Shown: piece after piece, positions 31,930 to 43,259 of the stretch
Layout of the letters: each line of letters begins with the position of its first letter
How positions within the stretch are numbered: position 1 is the first letter of the stretch
Assembly: GCA_025506515.1 (NCBI GenBank)
Contig: CM046451.1
Coordinates: 43,806,641-43,870,640, forward strand
DNA: 64,000 nt
Reading direction: 5' to 3'
From: Flaveria trinervia
Lineage: Eukaryota; Streptophyta; Magnoliopsida; Asterales; Asteraceae
The notes under the pieces: model-generated
What the model was told of the DNA's origin: nothing
Database searches by the model: none
The model's input: the letters and a program-made list of their open reading frames with translations, nothing else
Translations under genes and position numbers: made by a program

Positions 31930-33024
31930 TTATAGCTCTTGGAGAATTTGGAAGAGGTCTGGGTAGCTCAAATAGTTGATCATCAACAACATTAACAACA
32001 TCATTTTGAGTACCTGTTCTAGCTGAAACATTCTCACAAGATGGTTTAGAATAGTTGGAAACAATTCTAAATCAAGATATGATCAGGGCCATTCCCCCTA
32101 ACACAAGGAGTGTGCTCATTGACAACTATATTAGATGACTCCTCAAATTGTTGATTCTTAATGTTGTATACTCTATAAGATTTGGAGCTAGAAGAGTATC
32201 CAACAAAGATAGCATCATCTGACTTTTCAGCAAATTTTGCTAAATTGTCTTTTGTGTTAAGTATGGTACACCTACTACCAAAGGACCTTAGAAAGCCAAT
32301 GAATGGTGGCCTTTTGTTCATCGCTCATAAGAGCTTTTTCCATGTGGCGTAACTACAAGAACTCTGTTCTGCACATAGCATGTAGTGCTAACTGCCTCTG
32401 CCCAGAATGTAAGAGGTAGTTTTGAATTAGCTAACATAATTCGAGTAGCCTCAATAAGTGACATGTTTCTCCTCTCAGCAACACCGTTTTGTTGAGGAGT
32501 TCTGGGAGCACTGTATTGTCTGGCAATCCCTTTTCAGTTACAGAATGAGTCAAGAACAAAGTTCTTAAACTAAGTTCCTTGATCACTTCTAATAATTTTA
32601 ACCTTGTGATCAATTTGATTTTCTATTTTAAGAATAAAAGGTTTTAATGTTTCAGCAGTTTGATCTTTAGTTCTTAAAAAGAATACCCATGTGAATCTTG
32701 TAAATAATCAACTATCACAAGGCAGTATGATTTCCTTCCAATGCTCATTATACCTATGGGACCAAAATGATCCATGTGCAATAAGTGTAATGGAGTAGTG
32801 ATAGAGTTAACACATTTGGATTTATGAGAGGTCCTATGTTGCTTCGCTTTCAGGCATGCAACACAATTATCTTTGCAGTAAAACTCCTTTTTAGGCAAGC
32901 CATGTACCAAGTTATTTTTAGCCAATTTATTTATTGTCTTAAAATTTACATGACATGTTAGTTTATGCCACAGTGTTGACTCATCACTATCAGCTTTGGA
33001 AAGAAAGCATGATACTTCACCCAT
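31930..33024 (-). pseudogene. Element D integrase
   Basis: Minus-strand pieces. 32674-33024: zinc domain (LTCHVNF, CVACLKAKQH; the first histidine region is decayed) and the first catalytic Asp in LLHMDHFGPIG. 32431-32613 and adjacent frames cover the core with stops. 32067-32321: C-terminal FIGFLRSFGSRCTILNTKDN and IFVGYSSSSKSYRVYN. 31930-32066 is the start of the linker continued at 19309 across element C. Confidence 0.8.
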
Positions 33025-33513
33025 CGGGGAAGCATGTTCATATCCAGCTTGTACATATCCCCTTTCCTAGGAGATCTAAGAAGCACTAATTCTGGAAAAA
33101 ATGGTCATTTCTGGTCTGAGAATAATGCACTCATGTTCTATGAAAAGCAACTGGTGCTTTTGATCACAGAATTGAGAAACACTTAACAGATTGTGTTCAA
33201 GCTGTTTGACAAAGTTAACTTTGTCAACTTTTAACTTACTATTGCATATACTCCCTCTACCAGAAATATATCCTCCGACCTCACCTCCAAATAGGATAGG
33301 ACCTCCATCATAGTGTTGAAACTATTGAAGGAGAGATCTGTTCCCTGTCATGTGCCTGGAGCATCCACTATCCACAATCCAGACATTCTTGTTCTTATCA
33401 TATGGATGTCCCTGCACATAAGATGAGATTGTTAGTTTTGATTGGAAACCCAAGCCTTGTTGGTCTTGGGTTCTTCCAAGTATAATGACGTAATTTATCC
33501 AAAAGATATGCAT
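33025..33513 (-). pseudogene. Element D protease
   Basis: 33322-33513 ends in VWIVDSGCSRHMTGNRSLL, the aspartic protease active-site loop (Asp-Ser-Gly). The rest of the domain, to 33025, is readable in shifted frames (LLSVSQFCDQ-like block near 33160). Confidence 0.8.
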
Positions 33514-33519
33514 GAGGGT

Positions 33520-35023
33520 TCAGTAGATGTATTTGAAGAAGAGGTTTGGGCTGCAGCATCTTCCTTGATTTTCTAGTACATCCTTTGGTCGATCTTGGAG
33601 GATGAGCCTATAGAGGCTTTTGCAGCATGGCCTTCTTCCGAAGCTTCTTTCTTTTCGGAAGAGGTCTTCACGACCCTTTCTTCCGAAGCAGTCTTCTTCT
33701 GGGATGGTTTCAAGGGAATCTTCTTGTTCTTCCAAACATTAGTAGCATTTGCTTCCGAGGCCATTTTCCCTTCGGAAGAAACAGTTTCTTAACAGCTTCC
33801 CTTCTTCATCACTTGAACCATTTGAAAAGGTCCAAATGTGAAACCTTCCCTGACTCCTTGTTTCCTAACATTATTTGCATAATGTGTGCTTGTAGGATTA
33901 TAGTAATAATCTTTTGCCATATGGTTGTGCAGACCACACATTATGCATGTAATGTTAGTCTTTTGGGACTGTGAAGGTTGTTGTTTCTTGGGCTTCTTAT
34001 CTTCATCAGCAACCTTTCCCTTCAACTTCTGATACTTTGGCAAGACAAGAGTGCTGGTATTACACTCCTTTCCTGAATCAAAAGTACCTAACACTTGGAA
34101 TCTAGCTGAGATAAAGACACCTTTCTGCTTTGGGTCAATCTTCAGCTTAGACTCAGCCACTTTCTTGGCAGTTCTTCTAGCAGCTTTAGCTCTACTTCTT
34201 CTGGCCTTAGTGGTTAGGATTTGATCTTCACAAGAGGAGATGTGTATTTCTACCTGTTTCTTTCTTGTGGTGGCCACTATTGTTGCTTCATCCTTCAACT
34301 CTAGTGAGGAAGGGTCAACAATTGGAACCTCTTGCTCCTCAGTACCAGATCTAGGTTGTCTAATAGACTCATAAGAGTGTGGTGGAGCAATTTCATTGGA
34401 TCCCAACCCTCCTTTGTTTTGATAACAATGTTTGGAGTGGGAGGATGATGCAAGAATAGCTTGGAAGTTTTGCTCAGAAATAACATGCTTCCTGGCCTGA
34501 GCCTCAGCAGTGACAAGCTGGGCTTGAGCCTCAAACAATTTGGATATCAGATCCTTGATTTGAGTCTTGTAGTTGGTGTGTTCATGTTTTAAAAGAGACA
34601 TAGTTTTCTCCAACTCCTCAATTTTCTTTTGATAGTCAGATTCAGCTCTCTTAAAATCAGATTTAAAATATTTAAAGACTCAATATCAGATCTGATTTCC
34701 ATATTGTAATCCTGATAAAGTTTAACTTTAGCTATACAGGCTGGAGTATAGAGATATTCATATACCTGAGTATCATCTGTTCCTGCCATGAGAGCTTGAG
34801 CAGGAGTCACATCATGTACCATGAAGCTCCAGACAACTTCTTCAGCCATTGTAGTTGTTTTAGTTGACTTCCCAATGGGCATTGAGGTTGAGGGATGTGT
34901 GGAGGCCTTTGGGGTTCCCAGATTGGTCTTGGGAGCCTTGCATTCCTTTGAAAAGTGACCGAGTTGGTTACAGTTGTAACACTTTGCTTTGGTCTTATCA
35001 AACCCAAACTTGCTTGTAGTTGG
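33520..35023 (-). pseudogene. Element D gag, C-terminal portion
   Basis: Next to the E insertion, 34900-35023 reads GFDKTKAKCYNCNQLGHF.KEC, the first zinc knuckle. 34589-34882 reads VWSFMVHDVTPAQALMAGTD. 33789-34613 is a coiled coil (SLLKHEHTNYKTQIKDLISKL) followed by basic sequence and a second knuckle, CIMCGLHNHMAKDY, whose last Cys is Tyr. 33520-33764 is a Lys/Glu/Ser linker. The N-terminal half lies at 61300-62248. Confidence 0.78.
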
Positions 35024-35818
35024 TGCAGGATCGTTAAAGGGTTTAAGTTACAACACAACAACACAAAGAGGAGATAAACTAAACTTAGATCAAACAGTAA
35101 ACTGGATTAACCAAGTTATGACACTAAGAACACAAGTAATATAAGAGACAAAACACAAAGAACACAAGAGTTTGGTTTTCAAGAATGCAGTATATTGCCT
35201 TCTCTATGTTCTATTACAAGTGTTACAAAGCATATTCGAAAGATACAAGAACATGAGATACTTATACAACATCCTACAGCCGGCTATACTTTGAAAGCCA
35301 GCCGGATACAATTGACTAGACACACACAATCAATTGTAGAGTTAAAAGGCAGATTGCCTTTTGACTTGTGACTATGACATGCCATAGCTCACATCCTTAT
35401 CTATTACAAAAAAGGATAAAGTACATAAAGTAGAAAGTTACAGACTCAAGACCTTAATGTACAGTTACCAAAAGCATGGACCTTTTCACCAACCATGTTA
35501 GTTGGTGACTTGCAGAGTTGCAGTGGAAAGGTGTCCAGCTTTATGGAACAGTACATGAGATAAAGCATGTTACTAAAAGTCTTCGGAAGAAATCTGTCTT
35601 CATGAACTTGAAGCTTTGGAAGAGTTGTCTCTAAGGCTTCAGAAGACTTCATCTTTGGCTTCGGAAGATGTTGGTCTTGGCTTTGGAAGATTTCACACTT
35701 AGAGTATTTATGTTGCACATGTGAAACTTCCGAAGATTTCTACTTCAATGCACTTGTGCAGCATGCAAGAAAGACTAAAGATGTTTAGGTTGCATCAGCC
35801 TCTTCATTAATCTCTACA
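35024..35818 (-). repeat. Element E 3' LTR
   Basis: 795 bases; on the minus strand TGTAGAGATTAATG to ACGATCCTGCA. It carries several CTTCSGAAG words (35578-35740). Confidence 0.92.
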
Positions 35819-35820
35819 AA

Positions 35821-35828
35821 CTCCCCCT
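35821..35828 (-). other. Element E polypurine tract
   Basis: AGGGGGAG on the minus strand, two bases before the 3' LTR. Confidence 0.85.
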
Positions 35829-37960
35829 AGGCTGATGCTACCAAAACACTTAGAAAACTTCAATATTAACAGTCCTCATTAGGATGATCACCATTCCTTT
35901 CTTCATAAGATGATCAGGATCCTTCAGGCTGTCAAAGTGGTCATGCAGAGGCAACTGAAACATATCCTGCCATGTATAAATGTCTTTAATGCCTTGATCT
36001 CTAATAACATGCCACCTTTCTGGATTTGTGCTGTATGTCCAAGACAAGATGGGTCTTCCTGATGCTAGAGGAGCTACTAAAGTTGGAGTTAATTGAGCAT
36101 CCTCTGGCTGCACATCCTCAGGCTGTTCTGATTCATCCTGAGGTTCAGAAGGGGATGCAGGCTTCTTCTTCTTCTTAGACTTTGGTTTAGAAGCCATCCT
36201 CTTCTTTCTCTTTCCAAATTTTAACTGAGCAGACTGGCCTGCAGCACCAGATTGATCTTCACTGTCTCTCTCAGTTGGGACATCCTTTCTCTCGGGTTCA
36301 GATGGAGGGGGAGGTTGACCCTGCAGTGGATCAGAAGATGAAGCTTGCTGAGCATTAGCTGGAGGTCCGGGTTGTGTTGTGTCTGGTTGTTCAACCTTAA
36401 CCTCCACTTCAGGTGGGGCCTGACTTGGAGTGGAGTGTAGATCAGTGAGCTCTCCACTCTTAATCTTCTTCTTGATTACCCTGATATGCTCATCCATAGT
36501 GGATAGAGACATGGGTCCAAGTCTCCTTCCGGAGAATCCATACAGCTTCAAGAAGCTCATCATCCTCTACCTATTAGAAGACTTCTTCATGCTCTTTTGG
36601 ATAATGGCTCTTGATTTTACAGCTTCTTCCCTTAGCTTCTTCTTTGTTGTCTTTCTTTCCTTGACTAATTCAAGCTCAAGTTGTTTTAAGTACTCAAACT
36701 CAATATAGTCATAAGGTAAGGGAAGGAGTGCATCTGCCTGATAGAGGCTTGTGGCACTCAGGTAGTTAATCATCTTGATTCTGTCTTCTTCCTTATCTCC
36801 CTGAGGTTCTTGTTGAACCACATCCTCTTGTTCAAGACTTTCTTGAACTTGTGAGAGGGTAGGCATACCTTTTTACCGTCTTTTTGTTCTTCTCTTTTCT
36901 TTGACTTGTACTAGGAGTTCTGCATCTTCTGCCTCCTTCTTCTCTCTTGACCATTCCAGATAACCAGCTTATTCAATTCATCCAAGGGGAGAGAAATGAC
37001 ACTATCTATGTCATAGTTCCTAGTCAGCAGATAGTTAATCCTGACTGCCCTTAACTCATCATTCTGAGTATCTGGTCTGGGGGCAGCCCTGATTGCAGAC
37101 TCCATGAGTCTTGGAGACTCAGTAGAGGAACTTTCTCCCTTTAGCCTCCTTTTCCTCTCTCTCTCTTCCTCCTCTTCAATCTCCTCAGATGTCATCTTTC
37201 TTTTCCCTTTGTCACTCATAGACCTTTATGACTCAGGGTGGAGAGAGCTTTGGCCTTCATTGCTCGTTGTAGCACCTGAGCTCAGGCCAGAGAGAGGTTG
37301 AAAAAGCACCTTCACCAGCAGGTGTCTCAGAAGGAATATGGATCTTTGTAGCAGTTGGAGATGATGAGACAGGGCTCTCAGGTTCTGTCACTGGGCCTAC
37401 AGTCAAGGTTTCCCCTATGAAGCTAATCTTAGGGTCTGGCTCAACATCCAGTTGACGATGACATTGCCTGATTGCCTTAGTCTCCTTCTTAGGCTGAACT
37501 CTGCAATGATCCTGTCTTGGATTCTTTTAGCCAGTTTGTCAGCTTGTCTTGATTGGCTTGGGTTGACAAGTGGCATATTGACTAGATCCAGACCTTCATA
37601 GTAGTCCAAGTTCTGAAAATTGAAGACTTCTTGCTTTCCTTGAACTCTTATGATGATGAGGGCCTTCTTGTTGTTGTCATACCTCCATCCAATGACGTGA
37701 TTGAAAGATGGTGAAGGTGACATAGCCCTTGGTATCCCATCCTCAATCAGACTCTGTATGAAGGAGTCTATGTAGTCCACATCAATGTGAACTAGAGGAG
37801 GTTGCTGAGAATGCATAGTTGCAAGTGAGGATGGTGAGTCCTCAATGTCCATTCTTTCTGAAGAACTCCCAAGTTCTGTGGCTGTAATGACTTTCTCCTC
37901 TTTTTTGGTAGCATCACCCACTTGCATAGGTAAGCTGGAAGATAGGTCAATCACATCCAC
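35829..37960 (-). pseudogene. Element E aORF, C-terminal part with two repeated modules
   Basis: 37415-37960: an acidic start, then module 1 at about residues 88-132 (VIGWRYDN, IIIRVQGKQEVFNF, YEGLDLVNM). 36911-37219 and 36567-36866 are charged, helix-rich pieces with a repeated layout (INYLLTRNYDIDSVISLPLDEL and INYLSATSLYQADALLPLPYD both end near Leu-Pro). 35850-36563 is Pro/Gln/Lys-rich and ends with module 2 (ILSWTYS, WHVIRDQGIKDIYTW, HFDSL). Frames differ between pieces. No known enzyme motif. Confidence 0.6.
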
Positions 37961-39651
37961 AGGTTCTTGTGTTCCTGGTTAAGCTCTCCTTAAGGGTCTC
38001 CCAGCTAGTTTTTCCTTATGATATGAAATCTCAAGTTGTTGATCATTGATCCTGTTGTGTAAGGTAGTCACCTGAGATTCAAGGTGACTGACCTTTGAGA
38101 CTAAATAGGTGCATGTTTTGGATAGTTATTGCACTTTTAGTCTCAGATCCCCCTCATCTTCATCAGAAGAATCACTAAGGGTGGAGAAGATTGGACCAGA
38201 GTCCTTTCTCTCATGACCAGTTCTAAGTTCTTGGCTACTAGATTTCCTCTGCTCACTGGCAATCTCAGTTGAGATGTGAGTGGGCTGAGTTGCCATGGTT
38301 GAGGTCTTAATGATGTAATCATTGTCAGAAGTGAGAGCCTCTTCCATATGGACATTCGTCCACCTCAGTTGTAGTTGACTGATGTGGGATAGATGTAGGA
38401 GACTCAGGAGTACTCATCTCTCTTTGAGTAGAGGAAGAGAAGAGAGTTCATTATACTCACTAAAACCTATATCTTCATGAGTATAGAAATCAAGGTTGGG
38501 AATTGGTTGGTTGAGATCTACAGGCTGGGGATGGTAACTATCCCCTGAAGGTTGATCACTTGAGTGTTGAGACTCAGAGTGATGGCTTAAGGCAGTAGGG
38601 CTAATAAGCTCATCACACTGAGCATGAGGAACCTCAGCACTGATTGTTGAAGAGATGGGAGTGGTTTGCTCCTCAGGAGAAGTGGGAGCTCCAGTGTCCA
38701 CTTCTTCCTGTATGGGTGAGTATATGGGGGCCTCCACAGACTGAATAGTCTGAGCATGGGTTCGTTTGGATTTTCTTTGGTAGGTGATGGAGATTTGAGG
38801 CTGTGTGGGTGGTTGGGAAGTAGCAGGTGTGGGTTAAACACTAGCTTGTGCTGCTAGGTTGTCACCTTGAGCAATGAGCTCTAACATTTTTGGGACTAGG
38901 GTTGTTTCTACCCCAGAGAATCCAACAGTGGACTTTCTCAGTATTTTAAAGATGCCGGGCTTCATCTGTCCCAATTTAAGAATGTTACCTGTTTCCCTTA
39001 ACTGTGATCCCAATTCACAGTTAAGAATGTACTGGACATATCTAGGAAACATGTAATATTCTAAGGAGCCTAAATTAGCAAGCAAATTTTTATAAACAAA
39101 CTGAGAGTACCTGAATTTGACCCCTTGAACCATTCCATGGATTATGAAGGAGAGATCCTCAGGAATCTGGTCCCATCCACCATGCTTGTCTGATAAGCTG
39201 GGATGACCACATGGAGCAGGAATCTCTATTGGGATGAGACCTTCCGTTTCCTAAAGGTCTTTACAGAGAAATCTCCCTCATACCCCATCTGCTCAAAGGA
39301 ATGATTGACAGCTTCTTTTGGGAAAAACACCTCACCTTCTTCATCATCCAGCTGAAGATGTCGGTTGATGATGGCCGGAGTGATGAAGATTGTTCTCCCC
39401 TGTACTGTGGTAGACAGTGCCTTCTCCCCATCCATAATGACCTCTTGACAAGTCTTCCGGAATTCAAGCAACTGATCCTTATAGAGTGGAGGATCAATGG
39501 TTAGGGAGGTGAAGTAGTTTGACAAAGATAAGAAACGGCAAACCTCTGAGAAATAAGGATCTTTCTCAGAGCGTAACAGAGCAACTTGATTGTGTTGTCT
39601 ATGTAGCTGCATGCTAAAGTTGGGATCATTTCTGTGAGCAAGGTTGGCCAT
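37961..39651 (-). pseudogene. Element E aORF, N-terminal and central part
   Basis: It starts MANLAHRNDPNF at 39651. 39226-39651 contains VQGRTIFITPAIINRHLQL and FEQMGYEGDF, the family landmark. After a frameshift, 38834-39133 carries GSLEYYMFPRYVQYILN, the equivalent of LYPRF.QMII. 38414-38841 and 38126-38355 are Ser/Pro/Gln/Glu-rich low-complexity pieces in several frames. The start agrees with B (MANL) and is about 114 bases from a TATA-like box. Confidence 0.7.
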
Positions 39652-40366
39652 TTTGAAGTAGCTTAGGGATGAAGAAAGAAGAAAGAAAGAAATTTCAAAG
39701 AGAAATTTGGGGTTTTAGGTTTGGAGGAAGAACAGATGATAGAAAGAGGGGGGAAACCATTGGGTTTATATGTGAGAAGGATTTCAGATAAAGTTTAATG
39801 AAAGAGGATAAACTTTGAATTCCGGATGTCGGTTCCACCTCTGAAAAAGTAGTTTACTTTTTGCTCAAAAAGTAGTTTTTCTTGGAAAACAAAAAGCTTC
39901 CGAACGTTAATTATCTTCGGAAGTTTTAATTAAAAAGCTTCCAAAGCTAAAGTGACTTCGGAAGAATTTCCTGAGAGGTTTTAAAATTTTGCTTCGGAAG
40001 AAAAATTAAAACTTGAGTGCTTTGTGTAGAAACTAACAAAGCTTCCGAGAGTTAATTTTGCTTCGGAAGTAAATGGTCCTTGAAAATGAGTAAGTGTCTG
40101 AGACAAGTATTTAAGCTTCAGAAGATAAATTTGAAAACTCTTCCGAAGGTAAATTTCTCAGACAGTTATTTATTTTGAAGGCATGATTTACTTTTGAAGT
40201 AAAAGGCATAACTTCCGAAGTATTAGAAATTTTCAAAAATCTAAGGAAAGTCTTCAAAAAGAAATTTTTATCCAAAAAAAACATGAGCTTATGAAAGTGA
40301 TGAACTAGACAACTTAGGACACACATAAATTTTAAAGAAATAATAAGAATTAGTTTTAACAAAGAT
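39652..40366 (-). promoter_or_regulatory. Element E pol-aORF spacer: CTTCSGAAG array and TATA-like box
   Basis: Noncoding. On the minus strand, many CTTCCGAAG / CTTCGGAAG words (39830-40220), partly decayed, lead to a CATATAAAC box (39765-39772) about 114 bases before the aORF ATG (39651). The same words mark the LTRs of E and D. A+T-rich between copies. Confidence 0.5.
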
Positions 40367-40776
40367 CTACTCAAGGTTGATCATCCCCATAGCTGATATA
40401 AGATATTTAAATCTCTGTTCATCAAAAGCCTTTGTAAACAGATCAGCATATTGTTCATCTATGTGAACCTTGACTAGTTTAATTAATCCTTTTTCATAGT
40501 TATCTCTTATTAAATAATACCTGATATTGATGTACTTTGTCCTTGAGTGCTGCACAGTGTTCTTTGTGATTGAGATAACACTGTTGTTGTCTATGTGAAT
40601 GGGAGTATCCTTGAAGTTTGACCCATAGTCTAGCATTTGATTCTGAATCCAAAGTACTTGAGCACAACAGCTTGTAGCAGCAATGTATTCAGCTTCAGCA
40701 GTTGATGCAGAGACACATGATTGTTTCTTGCATTGCCATGAGACAACCCTTCCACCAAGAAATTGACATCCCCCAG
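40367..40776 (-). pseudogene. Element E RNase H, C-terminal part
   Basis: It continues the RNase H interrupted at 54975: GGCQFLGGRVVSWQC, a TAEAEYIAA block, LDYGSNFKDTPIHIDNNS, KYINIRYYLIRD, YADLFTKAFDEQRF, ending GMINLE and a stop at 40367. The first codons abut the 5' LTR of F. Confidence 0.85.
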
Positions 40777-41499
40777 TGTTGATACATATATGTACCTAGA
40801 TCCTGATCTAAATGTAATATGTCTTACACTTATGTAATTATTGGGTACCTAATGAAATAAAAATGTTTGGTTGTGTCTATAATGTTTAATATTTCATTAA
40901 TGAATTGTTTAACGTATATTGACTGGATTATATAGGTTTGTGATTGTTTGAATTGTTATGCATAATGTTATAATAGTGAATACATTCAAACTTGGTGAAT
41001 TGAAGTTACGCGTCCGACTGGACCATGCGCCCCAACAGTGGTCATGTGTCCAAATGGCGATGCGACTAAGTTTCCATGCGCCTAAATAGTTCATACGCCT
41101 GAACAACTTCATGCGTCTGACTCAGTCGCACGACTGAACACTTAGTTGTGCGAATGGATCAACCGCATGGCTCAATTGCACGAATGAACCATGCTAATGG
41201 TTCAGCCGCACGAATGAGCAACCCTAACCTATAAATACCACCTAATTCGTAAAAAAAAGCATTCAATCCACTTCGACTCCAGACGTACCCTAGCCGTCCA
41301 GAAGCGTCTAAGTTCATACTCGAAGTTCATTGAACGCTGTAGATCGATTCCTAATCGATTCTTGACGTTAGATTCAATACGTTATTGTCTCTACGTGCGT
41401 TCTTACTGATTGGATCGCCAATCAAATAGGATTCCGCATTATTTGGTTTGGTTTAACACGTTAATCAGTTGGTGTTTGGTCAAATACCAGATCCTAACA
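40777..41499 (+). repeat. Element F 5' LTR
   Basis: 723 bases, TGTTGATACATATATG to AGATCCTAACA. It carries a dense array of CGACTGA/CGCACGAATGA words (41005-41220), then AACCCTAACC and TATAAATA (41230-41237). Confidence 0.93.
41230..41237 (+). promoter_or_regulatory. TATA box of element F 5' LTR
   Basis: TATAAATA immediately after CCCTAACC and the CGCACGACTGA array. The gag ATG follows at 41973, 743 bases from the box; the internal box at 50102 is 676 bases from the aORF ATG. Confidence 0.7.
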
Positions 41500-41972
41500 G
41501 GTGGTATCAAAGCTTTGGCTCTTGATTACGTGTTGATTTAATAGTTTTGATACAAAATTGTGTTTTTGCATAAAAGACGCAATCTTTTTGTGTCTAACGG
41601 AGTATTAGACGTTTCCTGGTTGAAAAGTGTAGTTTTTCCAGCATACGACTATTAGGGTTTGGTAAAATTCGAGTTTTTACGGCCAAAACAAGTTTAACCA
41701 ACAAATTATCAAACTTCAACAGGTTCAGTCGGATGATTGGCTCAATCGCACGACTGAGTTCAGTCGCATTCTCCAACTGCACGATTGGATTCATTCGTAC
41801 CCTCATTCGTACGACTGAGATCTTCATTCGGACTACTCAACCACATTAGTTCATTCGGACGACTGACACATCCGCATTTATTTAGTCGCACGATTAAACC
41901 ATCCGCACTTGTTCAATCGCCCAAATAAGCCCAATCGCATACCTTCATTCGCATTCATCAGCAGTTTGTTAA
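41500..41972 (+). promoter_or_regulatory. Element F primer site and pre-gag leader with motif array
   Basis: The primer site TGGTATCAAAGC (41502-41513; one change from canonical) is followed by a noncoding leader. From about 41720 to the ATG it is filled with CAATCGCACGACTGAG-type words, also as TCATTCGTACGACTGA and TCATTCGGACGACTGA variants. Confidence 0.7.
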
Positions 41973-43259
41973 ATGGTAAAGTTAAGTGAAATGGAGGATC
42001 ATTTTTCAGCATACACAACAAGTAGAGATACACGTATTCAGAATCTACTGCTGTTGGAGAACGAAGTGGGGATTCACAATAAACCCCCGAAGCTTATCAC
42101 GTTAGACGACTACCCACAATGGAAGCAACATTTCGAAATCTACTTAAATGGAGTGGATACAAATTTGTGGGAGGCAATAGAGTCGGGGTACAACATGCCA
42201 GTAGGAGCTGACGGAGTAAAACTTACTCTAAGTGGCATGTCGGATGCATAGAAGGTAAAACACAATGCTGAGAAGAAAGTCTACGCTTTGCTTACTCAGT
42301 CTATTCCGAAGGATATTTTCCATCAATATTCGGAGAATACTCAAGCAAAGAAACTTTGGGATGCGTTGGAGAAGAGGTATGACGGAAATGCTTCTCTGAA
42401 GGCTATCAAGGCAAAAGCCTTAAAGAAGGAGTTTGACAACTTCTCTTCTATAGGAAAAGAAGGCCTTGATGATGTGATCGATAGATTCTACCACTTGATG
42501 AGTGAGATGCACACTCATGGAGTGGTTACTTTGATGGAAGATAAGTTATCCAACTTTGCAGATGGATTACCAGAAAAATGGGCTTCGTTTGTTTCAGATC
42601 TCAGATAGAATGGAATGCTCTCGAAATTAGATATAAATGACTTCATTCTAAAACTGAGAGAAGAGGAGCTTAGGATGAAGTATCGAGCCAAAAAAGACAA
42701 CTACGATCTGAATCATGCACTCTACAATGCTACTCCATCAGTCAAGACATCTGGAGCACCACTGCAAACCGCCTTCATCTCAAGCGCAGCAGTTCTAGCA
42801 CAACCCTCAACTTTAGGATCCGAAATGTCAGGGTCTTCTAGCACCCAATATATGATACCTGAAGCTAATACAGCAAAGCTTAAAACCGACAACCTCGGGA
42901 ATGTAACTCTGGAGGTGGCTAGAGAACACATGGACCATTTAGCTGCTGTGGTTCAATCCTACGATGGATTAATTGCTGGAAAGATAGATAACTGCCACCT
43001 CGCAGATGAAGATTATGAGCAGGTGGATGAAATGGAGTTGGAACGGTGGACATAATGTGGGCTCTGGCAAGTGCTGTCCGACGAGCTAAAAAATTTGTCA
43101 AAAAGACCGGACAGAACCTGGTTGCCACAAAAGATACAACCTTTGGGTTTGATAAGTCAAAGGTTACATGTTTCAACTACGGTGAGAAGGGACACTTCAA
43201 GAGGGAGGTATAAAACCAAAGAAGACAGGAAATGGAAATCCTTTCTCGTAATTTAATCG
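41973..43259 (+). pseudogene. Element F gag, capsid portion and decayed first knuckle
   Basis: Starts MVKLSEMEDHFSAY. 41973-42251 contains PPKLITLDDYPQWKQHFEIYL and stops at TAG. 42288-42608 has LWDALEKRYDGNAS and FADGLPEKWASF, then a stop. 42615-43055 has LKLREEELRMKYRAKK and LAAVVQSYDGLIAGK. The first zinc knuckle (about 43165-43210) reads CFNYGEKGHFKRE with one Cys replaced by Tyr and the last lost. At least three breaks. Confidence 0.8.
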
